Notes under the pieces: model-generated
Database searches by the model: none
What the model saw: only the letters and a program-made list of their open reading frames with translations
Told to the model about the DNA's origin: nothing
Shown here: in pieces, positions 34,792-43,865 of the stretch
Layout of the letters: each line of letters starts with the position of its first letter
Position numbering within the stretch: position 1 is the stretch's first letter
Position numbers and translations under genes: made by a program
Assembly: GCA_964594075.1 (NCBI GenBank)
Contig: CAZQKW010000017.1
Span: 1-64,000, forward strand
Length of the DNA stretch: 64,000 bases
Origin: CAZQKW01 sp964594075
GTDB taxonomy: Bacteria > Desulfobacterota > WTBG01 > CAIYCZ01
Direction: 5' to 3'

Positions 34792-35817
34792 ATGAAAATA
34801 TTTTGTACCTGTTTATTGTTATTATGTCTTGCCGGTTGCATGGTTAATCCGGTAACATTGAAGAGTGAATTCAATGTTGTCAGCGAAGAACGAGAATTAA
34901 ATATCGGCAGGCAGGCGCACCCGCAAATTATCAAACAGTTTGGCTATTACCAGAATGAGAAGCTGCAACGTTACGTCAATGAAGTCGGACAGAGACTTGT
35001 GGCGGTTTCGCGGCGTCGGGATTTAACGTATCATTTTACCGTGCTCGATACCCCCATAGAAAATGCGTTCGCAGTTCCCGGCGGCTATATTTACATTACC
35101 CGTGGCCTTCTGGCGTTTCTGAACAGCGAGGCAGAGCTGGCCGGGGTTCTGGGCCATGAGATTGGTCATATTGTCGGGCGAGACAGCGCCAATCAAATGT
35201 CGCAAGCTATGCTTGCACAGATTGCAGCATTAGCGGGAGCAGCAGCAACGCCATCAAGCGGGGACGCTGCTGCGGCAACCGGCATGTTGCTCAATTCAAT
35301 TATGCTGGGCTATGGGCGGGAAAAGGAGTATCTTGCTGATGTTCAAGGGATAGAATATATGTATAAAGCAGGATATGACCCCAGACAGATGGCCACATTC
35401 CAAAAAAACCTTGCTCAAATAACCGAAGGCCCGGTAGGTTATCAGGTTTACAACAGTACCCATCCTAATATGCTTGACCGCATGGAGCGCGCAACCGCCA
35501 AAGCTAAGGTGATGATGGCTATGAATGACGCTATGGCGCAGATAAATATCGAAACCGCCAGCCACACAACGGCCGCGCACAATAATATCCAAGTATTGTC
35601 AGATAAATATAAAGAGTATTTGGATGGGCTTGCGTATGGGCCGAAAGAGAACCTGCGGCATATCAAGATCTATACAGTTCAGGAGGGCGATACACTGCCG
35701 CTGATAGCAAAAAAGACCATGGGCAGCGAACATTATGCGAAAGAGCTTGCTGAACTTAACGGCCTACCGCTTTCTATGCAGCTTGTCCCGGGCACGAAAA
35801 TAAAAACCATACTTTAA
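34792..35817 (+). CDS. M48-family metalloprotease lipoprotein with LysM-like C-terminus
   Basis: This 341-residue protein has a lipobox (CLAGC, Cys at 16). The M48 zinc site is HEIGH at 122-126, and the third ligand lies in EKEYLADVQG. The C-terminal 45 residues (YTVQEGDTLPLIAKKTMGSEHYAKELAELNG) form a LysM-like peptidoglycan-binding repeat. M48 lipoproteins (BepA, LoiP, YfgC) degrade misfolded outer-membrane proteins. The frame opens at 34744, but the ATG at 34792 starts the signal peptide. It is convergent with the DAHP synthase gene. Confidence 0.9.
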   Translation: MKIFCTCLLLLCLAGCMVNPVTLKSEFNVVSEERELNIGRQAHPQIIKQFGYYQNEKLQRYVNEVGQRLVAVSRRRDLTYHFTVLDTPIENAFAVPGGYIYITRGLLAFLNSEAELAGVLGHEIGHIVGRDSANQMSQAMLAQIAALAGAAATPSSGDAAAATGMLLNSIMLGYGREKEYLADVQGIEYMYKAGYDPRQMATFQKNLAQITEGPVGYQVYNSTHPNMLDRMERATAKAKVMMAMNDAMAQINIETASHTTAAHNNIQVLSDKYKEYLDGLAYGPKENLRHIKIYTVQEGDTLPLIAKKTMGSEHYAKELAELNGLPLSMQLVPGTKIKTIL

Positions 35818-35822
35818 GCAGA

Positions 35823-36854
35823 TTAGGATGCTGCACACCAACTTCGCCCAGCAGCCTTAACGAAGAGTTCCAGCCGTCTCATCATTTCGAAAAATTTATC
35901 TGGTTTTAAGGATTGGATTCCATCGCTCTGCGCATGATCCGGATGCGGATGAACCTCTATCATGAGACCGTCAGCTCCCGCGGCAATCGCCGCAAATGAC
36001 ATGGGTGCAACCAGTTTCCAGTGGCCGGTCCCATGGCTCGGGTCGACGATTACCGGCAAATGGGTGCGTTCTTTCAAAAGGGGCACTGCGCTCAGGTCAA
36101 GGGTATTGCGGGTTGCCGTTTCAAACGTGCGTATGCCGCGCTCGCATAAAATAACCTGCATATTCCCCTCTGACAAAATGTATTCCGCCGACATCAAGAA
36201 CTCTTCTATCGTTGTCATCATGCCGCGTTTTAAGAGCACCGGTTTCGTGCATTTGCCGAGCGCTTTAAGCAGCGCAAAGTTCTGAACATTGCGTGCGCCG
36301 ACCTGAAGTATGTCTGCATGCCGTGAGATCAGATCAATGTCTCCCGGATTCATAATTTCGGTGACTACCGGCAGGCCGGTTACCTGGCGCGCCTTGTCTA
36401 ATAAGACTAAACCTTCTTCCTCCAACCCCTGAAAGCTATAGGGTGATGTGCGCGGCTTAAACGCACCTCCCCGCAAGACTGTTGCCCCCGCTTCCTTCAC
36501 CGCAGCGGCAGTTTCAATTATTTGCTGTTCGCTTTCAATTGAGCATGGGCCGGCAATGACCACTATTTCATCACCACCAATGAGCACTTTATCATTAATT
36601 CTGATGATAGACTTATCCTGTTTTACTTCGCGACTGGCAAGTTTATATGGCTGCAGGATGGGAACAACTTTTTCAACACCCGGCAAGGTTTCCAGAGCCA
36701 GCAATTTATCTTTGCCGCGCTCGCTGCCTACCGCGCCTATAACGGTTCTTTCTGTGCCGTAAATTATGTGCGGCTGATAGCCCAATTCTTTGATAGTATC
36801 AAGAACTTCTTGAAGTTCTTCGGGGGATGTTTTAGCCTTCATAACGATTATCAT
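35823..36854 (-). CDS. aroF: 3-deoxy-7-phosphoheptulonate (DAHP) synthase, type I-beta
   Basis: This enzyme condenses phosphoenolpyruvate and erythrose 4-phosphate, the first step to chorismate, Phe, Tyr and Trp. The 343-residue protein has an N-terminal ferredoxin-like domain (1-90), as in Thermotoga DAHP synthase, where Tyr and Phe inhibit. The barrel has VIAGPCSIES, GAFKPRTSPYSFQG, ILQVGARNVQNF, VLLKRGM and DPSHGTGHW. The ATG at 36854 follows an AGGAGG box. It is controlled by the Phe/Tyr attenuator described separately, so feedback probably acts on both enzyme and transcript. The symbol follows common usage for this type. Confidence 0.95.
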   Translation of the reverse strand: MIIVMKAKTSPEELQEVLDTIKELGYQPHIIYGTERTVIGAVGSERGKDKLLALETLPGVEKVVPILQPYKLASREVKQDKSIIRINDKVLIGGDEIVVIAGPCSIESEQQIIETAAAVKEAGATVLRGGAFKPRTSPYSFQGLEEEGLVLLDKARQVTGLPVVTEIMNPGDIDLISRHADILQVGARNVQNFALLKALGKCTKPVLLKRGMMTTIEEFLMSAEYILSEGNMQVILCERGIRTFETATRNTLDLSAVPLLKERTHLPVIVDPSHGTGHWKLVAPMSFAAIAAGADGLMIEVHPHPDHAQSDGIQSLKPDKFFEMMRRLELFVKAAGRSWCAAS

Positions 36855-36919
36855 TGGAATTTCCTCCTAACGAAAAGAGCCAAGTAAGCGGTTGCTTCCA
36901 TGGCTCTTTGTCAATAGTA

Positions 36920-36999
36920 AAACAAGGCCATGAGCAGTTTAACAACTCTGCCCATGGCCTGATTGTGTGCGCTGTATCGTTCAGGGACCACAGGCAGAG
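36920..36999 (-). promoter_or_regulatory. Transcription attenuator (terminator/antiterminator) of aroF
   Basis: On the minus-strand RNA, AGGCCAUGGGCAG (36960-36948) pairs with CUGCUCAUGGCCU (36937-36925) as a 13-bp stem with one G-U and a 10-nt loop. UUGUUUU follows, so this is an intrinsic terminator 70 nt before the aroF start. The terminator's 5' arm can instead pair with CUCUGCCUGUGG (36999-36988), which lies in the last codons of the leader peptide (10 of 12 pairs). A ribosome stalled earlier on Phe/Tyr codons would free that segment and form the antiterminator. A ribosome at the stop would cover it and permit termination. Confidence 0.85.
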
Positions 37000-37043
37000 C
37001 GTCTAAAAATAAAGTAATAAAAAGAAAAATTGCACGTATGCAT
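36981..37043 (-). CDS. Phe/Tyr-rich leader peptide of aroF attenuator
   Basis: The 20-codon ORF starts with ATG at 37043, stops at 36981 and contains FSFYYFIF at residues 6-13: four Phe and two Tyr in eight codons. AGGA at 37057-37054 is a weak ribosome site. It lies between a consensus promoter and the intrinsic terminator before aroF, the classic order in pheA and related operons. The sixfold Phe/Tyr content predicts stalling when these amino acids are scarce. Confidence 0.85.
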   Translation of the reverse strand: MHTCNFSFYYFIFRRSACGP

Positions 37044-37088
37044 GGATTACCCGTCCTAAATGAAATTATTAATTATCTTCACGAAAAA

Positions 37089-37117
37089 ACTATAATAAAA
37101 GGGGATAAGAATGTCAA
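37089..37117 (-). promoter_or_regulatory. Sigma-70 promoter of the aroF leader
   Basis: On the minus strand, TTGACA (37117-37112) and TATAGT (37094-37089) are spaced by exactly 17 bp. Initiation near 37082 gives a 5' leader of about 40 nt before the leader-peptide start. Confidence 0.85.
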
Positions 37118-37291
37118 GCAATCTCATTATAGGGCACGCCAGGGATTTCTCCGAAAATACCTTATTGGTGGCGGGTAAAAAAGCCCCAGACGTTCATATT
37201 AAATCCCATTATTCCCGTTGCGTCGTAATATTCTCATGCGGGTTACCTAAATTGCAGGGCTCATTTAGGGAAAGGCCTGGCTACAAGCACC

Positions 37292-37320
37292 TTGACATTT
37301 ATATTATATTATTTTATTAA
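37292..37320 (+). promoter_or_regulatory. Sigma-70 promoter of the 82-residue membrane protein gene
   Basis: TTGACA at 37292-37297 and TATTAA at 37315-37320 are separated by 17 bp, in A+T-rich DNA about 36 bp before the ATG at 37357. Confidence 0.7.
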
Positions 37321-37356
37321 AATAAACAGCAGTTTTAAGGTCTTGAAAATCCAATT

Positions 37357-37605
37357 ATGAAAAATAAATTCCACGCCGTTATATTCCCGGTATGGAGCGT
37401 TGAAAATACCAGAATTATCTTGGTATGCGCCTTGATAAGTTTTCTGGGCGGTCTGGGCGGCGCGTTACTGCTCCACTTTAAAATGAAAACCATGGGCATT
37501 GTAACATGGCATGTCGGCCTATTTGCACTCCTGGTATATTTTTCCTATTATCTCAAGGGCGTATATCAGAAATACATGGACTGTGCCTGGGATGTCTATT
37601 ATTAA
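37357..37605 (+). CDS. Small two-segment membrane protein
   Basis: This 82-residue protein has two hydrophobic helices (about 19-40 and 49-68) separated by a short basic loop and ends in an aromatic, acidic tail (YMDCAWDVYY). It has its own promoter (37292-37320) and terminator (37658-37687), which supports a real monocistronic gene. I recognise no family. Confidence 0.6.
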   Translation: MKNKFHAVIFPVWSVENTRIILVCALISFLGGLGGALLLHFKMKTMGIVTWHVGLFALLVYFSYYLKGVYQKYMDCAWDVYY

Positions 37606-37657
37606 TTTAATCCGGCATAAGAGGTAACATTTTAAGAATTGTTACCTGGAGCAGAAG

Positions 37658-37687
37658 GGCAGGAGTCAAAATGATCCTGCCTTTTTT
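37658..37687 (+). terminator. Rho-independent terminator
   Basis: GGCAGGA (37658-37664) pairs with TCCTGCC (37675-37681) and is followed by TTTTTT. A second hairpin, GGTAACA ... TGTTACC (about 37623-37646), precedes it. Confidence 0.85.
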
Positions 37688-38177
37688 CATGCCATTATGA
37701 ATAATTGCCCACAGAGACGTTAAAGAAATTTTAATTTTCCGCTCACGCAGGGATTTTTGGGAGTTCAGCGAGTCGTTTCCTATTGTCCCATTTTTTCATG
37801 AAATTTTGACAGAACCTTTTTCATTGTATAGGAGATCATATAATTGGGGCACAGATAACTACTGGAAAAAAATTGCATAATGTTATGAGGCATCCTGCGA
37901 CGTGATCGCAGGATCTAACAGTGGATAGAACTTATTACCGGCATGTGTAAACAATTCTTGGATTCTGCGGTCGAGCTGCGGAATGACTCTGTGGCTTAAT
38001 TAAATTTGTTCTTTTTTCAAATAATTTTCACAGTTATAAGATGAGGCAGTATTTTTTCATTGGATTGGATACGCCGCCGTATGTGCAAATCGAAGCATTA
38101 AGTAAAATTTGACAAAGCGCAACAGTTTCTATAAATGCCTATTATTCAATCATTTCATTTTTCATATTTAAATCATA
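37688..38177. repeat. Intergenic region with short inverted repeats
   Basis: No gene is visible. ATCCTGCGA (37892-37900) and TCGCAGGAT (37906-37914) form a perfect 9-bp stem with a 5-nt loop. About 50 bp on, TTCTGCGG ... CTGCGGAA (about 37956-37976) forms an imperfect one. They look like decayed interspersed repeats. The promoter of the large AsmA-like gene should lie at the right end. Confidence 0.45.
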
Positions 38178-41100
38178 ATGAAGAAGAAAAATACTATTAT
38201 ACTATTGTCCTCAATAGCGGGTATTTTTTGCGTGGTTATCGTTTTATCACTGCTTGCGCCTGCTTTCATAACTCAAGAAATCATTACCAAGAAGATTGTC
38301 CAGGAACTATCCCAAAAGCTCGATGCCGAGGTGCAGGTAAAACGTAGCGGGCTGTCTATATTCCCGCGCCCGCGTGTTGCGGCGTATGAACTAACCGTAA
38401 TTTTTAGCGACCGGGCGACGCTGAATATCGCCGAAGCGCAGCTCTACCCGGCACTTTTACCGCTTCTTAACGGGACAGTTCAGCCAGCGCATATTCATGT
38501 CATTGCGCCGCATCTAAGCTTCTCGATGCCGTCATACCAAACAGCTCCGCCCGCGCTGGGGCACGATGTTACCATAGCAGGCATTCAGAAGCGCGCCGCA
38601 GAAAGTATCAGGAAGGTGCTGCACACCGCCCCGTTGAGTTCTGTTGTGGTGAGCGGAGGAGACATACAAATCACTGCCGGCGAAAATACGTTGTTCAGCT
38701 TCAGCGGTGTCCGCGGGCAACTACAATGCGCCACGGACCGCGCGTCAGTTACCATTCGATGCGGATCAAACATGTGGAAGAAAGCGGCGCTCCAGGCTGC
38801 TGTACTCTTCAGCGATATGCAACTTGACGGCACGGTCTCTTTCTCCGAGCTTGATCTCCACCCAATACTTAAATATGTTTCTCCCGACGCCTTCTCCATT
38901 GTGAAGTCTGTTATAGACGGGGAAGGCAGCATTGTAGTTGATACGTCCGGCTTGATCGGCGCACGTTTTAAGGTCGCCGTCCCCTCCCTGTCTGTCAATA
39001 AACAGGGAGAGCAACAGATTATTAAGGGTGCATTGCAATCAGTAGGGTTGAAGACTGACTTACAGAATACCTTTGTCGCTGTTGCCGGAATATTTGAATA
39101 CCCTCTGCTTAACGTTTCAGGCACGTGCAGCATAGAAACCGCGCAGCGCACCATTCGTTTTGAAGGGGAAGGGAAAAATATCGATTTAGGTTCATGTGCA
39201 GAGGTTGCCGGGTCTTTTTTCAGACAGCAACCACAGTTCAGAGAAATTGCCGGCCGGATAAAAGGCGGCACCTTTTCCGATGTCTCGTTCAAGGCACAGG
39301 GGCCGCTGGGTTTAGATATTGTCGGCAATAAGAACTTTGTGCTGCGCGGAAGATTATCCCGCGGCCATCTGGTGATTACAGAAGCAAACAGTGAGGTTGA
39401 AGACTTAAGCGCTGATGTTACTGCGCAGAATGGCATTCTGGTAGCACAGAACATTCATGCCCGCTGTGGGCAGTCGCGCATTGATAACGGCTCGGTGCAG
39501 ATTGATCTTTCCCGGCAATATAAACCGCTGCTGATTGACACTGAATTTACCGCTGATGTCTCGCAGTTGCCCCGTTTTCTGCATCTTATCCCGGAAAGCA
39601 TCGTGCGACGAGAGCTTTCGCTTATTCAAAATCCTCAAGGGACGGGCAGCGGACGGTTTACGATGCGCGCTATGCGTGATTCCCATTTCATAGACATAGA
39701 CCTGACTGGGTTGCGCCTGGAGGCGCGTTACCGCTCATTTCCCATGCCATTGAAACTGAGCAAGGGACAATGCGCCTATCAGAACGGCATACTGTCATTT
39801 AGTGATGTTTCCGGAATCCTGGGCAAGTCAATGGTTCAACATACCGCAGCATCTTTCAATCTGGGGAATGCCCCGGCCTTGAGTATCGCAACGAACGATG
39901 CAACGGTTGACCTTGAAGAACTGCGGATGGCGCTTAATTCATTTCCTGCAACGCACCGTATTATCCGCGATATTACCCGCTTAACGGGTCAACTTACCAT
40001 TCGTTCTTTAGCAATTAATGGGCCGTTGCGCAGTCCTCAACAATGGAAATTTATGCTGCGGGGGGAAGTCCGAGATGCACAACTGGCGGCAACACAACTG
40101 GAAAGTGCGGCAACCATTAAAAACGCCACCCTGCAGATTAATCAGGATGTATTTTCCATGATTGGCGCGCACGCTGAGTATCTTGACAGCAGCCTCAAAG
40201 GAACGCTTTACCTTAAAGATTATCTGCAGGGCATCACGAGCCTTAAACTCACCGCCCGAGGATCAGTCGGACAGAAATCTGTGCTGCAGATAATGGACTT
40301 AATTAACGCACCGGCAGAACTTGTGCCTCATGGGCCGTTGTTATTCAAACAGTCGCAGCTTATCTGGACGCGAAACGGCCTGACGGAATTTAACGGCGAT
40401 TTTTCCTGCGCCCGCGGTCCGCAGATTGTTGTTTCTATGCAGGCTCAGCCACAGACGCTGGAGATCAAAAAACTCCAGATTACCGATCAGGCCTCGGAGA
40501 TCCTCATCAGCCTGGGCATGCAAAAAGATTTTTTTGATTTTACATTTAAGGGTCATATTGAAAAAGCCACTGTGGATCGTGTGCTCCTTAATAATCAACT
40601 GATGAACGGCTGGATTAATGGGGATATGACGGCACGTCTGAATTGGAGCAATCCTCTGCATTCAACCGCCACGGGAACGCTGGCGTGGGAAGATATACAG
40701 CACCCCCGCATTGATACTTTTCCGCTTAATATTAAAAGCGCATCCCTTACTGCGCAAGGCAAGAAACTCACGATTAAGAACGCTCAGGTTACCGCCGGAT
40801 CAAGCACCGGCACAGCAGAAGGCAGTATCGTATTCGAGAGGGAAGGGTACATTCTTGATCTGCAGCTTGCTGCAAACCGCCTCAACCTTGATGAATTCCA
40901 TATCATGGCAACGCGCAACAGCAGCGACGGCGGTGAAAAGAATCTGTGGGAAATACCTGTGCGCGGCACGGTTCTGCTCACCGCTCAATCGCTCAGCTTG
41001 GGACCGCTGGCATGGCGCCCGTTCCATGCTACAATTACCGTTGCAGACCGGAAAATAACAGTTGCCGCTATTGATTCAAAATTGTGCAGCATCGAAACAC

Positions 41101-41804
41101 CAGGCACGATAGTTGTGGCCCCCGGCGGAATGCACATTTCAGCTCAACCGGCAGTTCAAAACGCTTCGGCACGAGAGATTATTCAGTGTGTAACCGGCAA
41201 ACGAGCTGTTATTAGCGGCAGAATTAATCTGCAGGGTGATTTTGTAGCGCACGGTTCTGCGGATGACGTAATGAACACCCTCAGGGGAAACCTCTCAATT
41301 GTTGCCCGCAAGGGCCGGATTTATCGTTCCAATCTGTTCACCAACATCCTGTCCTTTTTGAGCGTTAGGAATCTTATCTTGGGAAGAAAAGCCGATATTG
41401 CAGAAAAAGGATTTGCCTACCGATCGCTCTCCATTAACGGTGAATTTCACGGCAATACTTTCAAGATACATGAGGGTGTTTTAGACAGCAATACCTTGAG
41501 TCTTGCCTGTGAAGGCACGTATAACCTCTCCAATAAACGCATGGATTTAACGGTGCTGGCAACACCATTTCAAATTTACGATCTGGTGTTAATGAGTGTC
41601 CCGGTGGTGGGCATGGTTTTTGGCAGGACGCTTATTGGCGTGCCGATACGGGTGACCGGCGCGCTGGACGATCCGAAACTCGGGCCTGGAAATCCCGCAG
41701 CCATACCACGGGGTATTTTGGGCATTTTCAAAAATATTGTTAAACTTCCCGTAAGAATAATTGAACCGATTATGCCGCAGAAGGATTCTGAAAACAGGAG
41801 GTAA
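38178..41804 (+). CDS. Giant AsmA-like protein (AsmA N-terminus, DUF3971/AsmA_2-like C-terminus)
   Basis: This 1208-residue protein has a single N-terminal membrane anchor (about 6-28) and the AsmA-type opening ITKKIVQELSQKLDAEVQVKRSGLSIFPRPRVAAYELTV. More than 1000 residues of beta-rich repeats follow. The end (KGRIYRSNLFTNILSFLSVRNL ... LVLMSVPVVGMVFGRTLIGVPIRVTGALDDPKLGPGNP) is a YhdP/AsmA-like C-terminal pattern. Such proteins span the periplasm and help carry phospholipids to the outer membrane. Start and anchor fit; no strong ribosome site is seen. It is the second AsmA-like gene in the window. Confidence 0.82.
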   Translation: MKKKNTIILLSSIAGIFCVVIVLSLLAPAFITQEIITKKIVQELSQKLDAEVQVKRSGLSIFPRPRVAAYELTVIFSDRATLNIAEAQLYPALLPLLNGTVQPAHIHVIAPHLSFSMPSYQTAPPALGHDVTIAGIQKRAAESIRKVLHTAPLSSVVVSGGDIQITAGENTLFSFSGVRGQLQCATDRASVTIRCGSNMWKKAALQAAVLFSDMQLDGTVSFSELDLHPILKYVSPDAFSIVKSVIDGEGSIVVDTSGLIGARFKVAVPSLSVNKQGEQQIIKGALQSVGLKTDLQNTFVAVAGIFEYPLLNVSGTCSIETAQRTIRFEGEGKNIDLGSCAEVAGSFFRQQPQFREIAGRIKGGTFSDVSFKAQGPLGLDIVGNKNFVLRGRLSRGHLVITEANSEVEDLSADVTAQNGILVAQNIHARCGQSRIDNGSVQIDLSRQYKPLLIDTEFTADVSQLPRFLHLIPESIVRRELSLIQNPQGTGSGRFTMRAMRDSHFIDIDLTGLRLEARYRSFPMPLKLSKGQCAYQNGILSFSDVSGILGKSMVQHTAASFNLGNAPALSIATNDATVDLEELRMALNSFPATHRIIRDITRLTGQLTIRSLAINGPLRSPQQWKFMLRGEVRDAQLAATQLESAATIKNATLQINQDVFSMIGAHAEYLDSSLKGTLYLKDYLQGITSLKLTARGSVGQKSVLQIMDLINAPAELVPHGPLLFKQSQLIWTRNGLTEFNGDFSCARGPQIVVSMQAQPQTLEIKKLQITDQASEILISLGMQKDFFDFTFKGHIEKATVDRVLLNNQLMNGWINGDMTARLNWSNPLHSTATGTLAWEDIQHPRIDTFPLNIKSASLTAQGKKLTIKNAQVTAGSSTGTAEGSIVFEREGYILDLQLAANRLNLDEFHIMATRNSSDGGEKNLWEIPVRGTVLLTAQSLSLGPLAWRPFHATITVADRKITVAAIDSKLCSIETPGTIVVAPGGMHISAQPAVQNASAREIIQCVTGKRAVISGRINLQGDFVAHGSADDVMNTLRGNLSIVARKGRIYRSNLFTNILSFLSVRNLILGRKADIAEKGFAYRSLSINGEFHGNTFKIHEGVLDSNTLSLACEGTYNLSNKRMDLTVLATPFQIYDLVLMSVPVVGMVFGRTLIGVPIRVTGALDDPKLGPGNPAAIPRGILGIFKNIVKLPVRIIEPIMPQKDSENRR

Positions 41805-42028
41805 CCTGTTCATTAGCCATCTGTGTAGTAACAGAGCACAAAATCGGAGAAAGCATTAAAAACCAAAACAAAGATATTCGAAATTTATTTGGCTTCTGAT
41901 TCATTTGTTCGGGCTCAGTGCTCGCCTGAACAGTTATATTGTTCGCCACAGCCATCTCTCGCACCGCCCGTAACTCATTTCGTGCAGAATGGCATTTTTA
42001 ATGTGCTGATAGAGTGCACAAGAAAAAA

Positions 42029-42068
42029 AGGCAGAGGCACAAAAAACGTGCCTCTGCCTTTTTTTCTT
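42029..42068. terminator. Bidirectional intrinsic terminator
   Basis: AGGCAGAGGCAC (42029-42040) pairs with GTGCCTCTGCCT (42048-42059), a perfect 12-bp stem. An A-run lies on the left and TTTTTTTCTT on the right, so it can end both the AsmA-like gene and the convergent aldehyde oxidoreductase gene. Confidence 0.9.
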
Positions 42069-42099
42069 GAACGCCAAAGAACAGGAATGGTTGCAGCGG

Positions 42100-43827
42100 T
42101 TAAACGCCCCAAAATGAATCAATTTCTTCAGAGGTAAAATCCCACACCACATTATGCGGCGGACACGGCTCGTCAAAGAACTCCGGTAAGCGGTCATGTG
42201 TGTTGCTGAAACCGGCCGCAATATTAAATTCATGTTCGGTTCGCAGTATTTTTCTGCCCAGCGTGCGACCGTCATCTGCCGTCATTTCTAAATCATATTT
42301 GGCGTTAATCATATCAAAGACCAGAGAAAACACTTCCGGCTTATCCAACAGGGGGAACATAACGAAAATACAAAGGCCGGTACTGTCGATTAACGCAGTG
42401 CCGATCTGCAATTTTCGTGAAAGTTCAACTTCGCCTTCTTTCCGCAACGGATCAACAAAACCCCCGATTCGTAATATGTTTACCGGGATACAGTAACCAG
42501 CAGTATGGTCGGCGCCCATCGTTGACGTCGCATAGGTTATCCCCATACCTTTTACCGGCCGTGGATCATAAGCGGGCAGGGCCTGATTTTTTACCACCGG
42601 GACTCTGGTCACACCGTATGCTCTGCCGACCGCTGCGGCACCCGAGCCAATGATTCTCCCCAGAGGAGTGCCCTCGCTGATTTCTTTAAGCAGGCGGAGC
42701 GCACCGGCACCGTCGCCAAAAGGTATGATTCCGGCTTCCATCGCAACACCAATTGCCACAGCGGTTTCTATTGTGTCAATGCCAATATCATCGAGAAGGT
42801 GGTCTATTTCAGCAATAATGTCCAGATCTTCTATGCAGCAGTTGGCGCCAAAGCCCCAAATTGTTTCATATTCAAAGCCGGATGTCACGTAATTGCCATT
42901 TTTGTCGTTATATACCTGTGAACATTGTATGACACATCCTGCATGGCAGGCATGATGCGGTTTGCCGTTTCGATTTAAAATAGTTTCACGCATGGTTTCG
43001 CCGCTTATTTTCTCAGCCGCTGCAAATCTGCCGTAATGAAAATTTCGGGTTGGAAGTCCTCCTGATTCGTTCAATATGTTTACCAGCACATCGGTCCCAT
43101 ACGTCTTCAGTGCCTGGCCACTTACCGGATGATCGACCAACGCCTTTGCAAACGCACGGGCAGCGATCTTAAATTTTTCCTGGTCAAAGATTTTTACTCC
43201 GGGTCCATCAGTGGGATCTATGGTGATATATTTGACTTTTTTGGAACCCATAACGGCGCCCAATCCGCCGCGGCCATGGCTGCGAATATAACCATCAGGA
43301 TCCTTTACCGAAATATTAGCAGCCACCAGGCGTTTTTCCCCAGCGGGGCCGATGGACAGCATACCGGTTTTATCTCCATGTTTTTTTATGAGCGTTTTCA
43401 TGACGGCATAATTTCCCTTGCCGACTAATGTTTTTTCCTCCTGAATTGCGACGCCATCTTTAGTAACATGAAGACCATACCATGCATCTTTTTCCGGCAG
43501 TCCCTCAATAATAAGCGCTTTAATGCCTAACCGGGCAAGACACTGGGCAGCCGTGCCCCCCGCGTTGCTCTCTTTTATGGTGCCGGTCAGCGGACTTTTA
43601 GCACCCGCAGAAAGCCGTCCAGAATTTGGACATGTGGTTCCGCCAAGCATACCGGGAGCAAAGACCAGCTTATTCTGAGCGCCCAGCGGATTGCAGGTCG
43701 GATTCACTTCATGGGCAACAATATTAGACGTCAACCCTCTGCCGCCGAGCACGCTCCATTTCTCCGGAACATCCTCAACTGTTGCCGTAAGCGTCGTCAT
43801 GTTAACGCGATAAATTTTCTCTGCCAT
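42100..43827 (-). CDS. aor: Aldehyde ferredoxin oxidoreductase (tungsten-type)
   Basis: AOR oxidises aldehydes to carboxylic acids with ferredoxin, or runs in reverse, using a tungsten bis-pterin cofactor and one [4Fe-4S] cluster. The 575-residue protein has the N-terminal pterin-binding domain (VLGGRGLTSNIVAHEV, CPNSGRLSAGAKSPLTGTIKESNAGG). The cluster ligands are in CHAGCVIQC (CxxxCxxxC) plus a distal Cys in STGLCIFVMF. The ATG at 43827 follows GGGAGG (43837-43832). The leader contains a Moco/Tuco-type riboswitch, linking expression to cofactor supply. A deleted paralogue lies at 58852-59175. Confidence 0.93.
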   Translation of the reverse strand: MAEKIYRVNMTTLTATVEDVPEKWSVLGGRGLTSNIVAHEVNPTCNPLGAQNKLVFAPGMLGGTTCPNSGRLSAGAKSPLTGTIKESNAGGTAAQCLARLGIKALIIEGLPEKDAWYGLHVTKDGVAIQEEKTLVGKGNYAVMKTLIKKHGDKTGMLSIGPAGEKRLVAANISVKDPDGYIRSHGRGGLGAVMGSKKVKYITIDPTDGPGVKIFDQEKFKIAARAFAKALVDHPVSGQALKTYGTDVLVNILNESGGLPTRNFHYGRFAAAEKISGETMRETILNRNGKPHHACHAGCVIQCSQVYNDKNGNYVTSGFEYETIWGFGANCCIEDLDIIAEIDHLLDDIGIDTIETAVAIGVAMEAGIIPFGDGAGALRLLKEISEGTPLGRIIGSGAAAVGRAYGVTRVPVVKNQALPAYDPRPVKGMGITYATSTMGADHTAGYCIPVNILRIGGFVDPLRKEGEVELSRKLQIGTALIDSTGLCIFVMFPLLDKPEVFSLVFDMINAKYDLEMTADDGRTLGRKILRTEHEFNIAAGFSNTHDRLPEFFDEPCPPHNVVWDFTSEEIDSFWGV

Positions 43828-43865
43828 AATTCCTCCCTTTTCAATTTAGTGAAAGTTTCTGATAA

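Noticed and set aside
37111..37320. 69-codon plus-strand ORF between the aroF leader and the small membrane gene
   Set aside because: It overlaps the minus-strand aroF promoter, has no ribosome site and no protein-like pattern, and its end lies in the next promoter.
41770..41964. Minus-strand ORF with one hydrophobic helix at the end of the large AsmA-like gene
   Set aside because: It overlaps the coding end of that gene, has no ribosome site and no conservation that I can see. It remains possible but unsupported.
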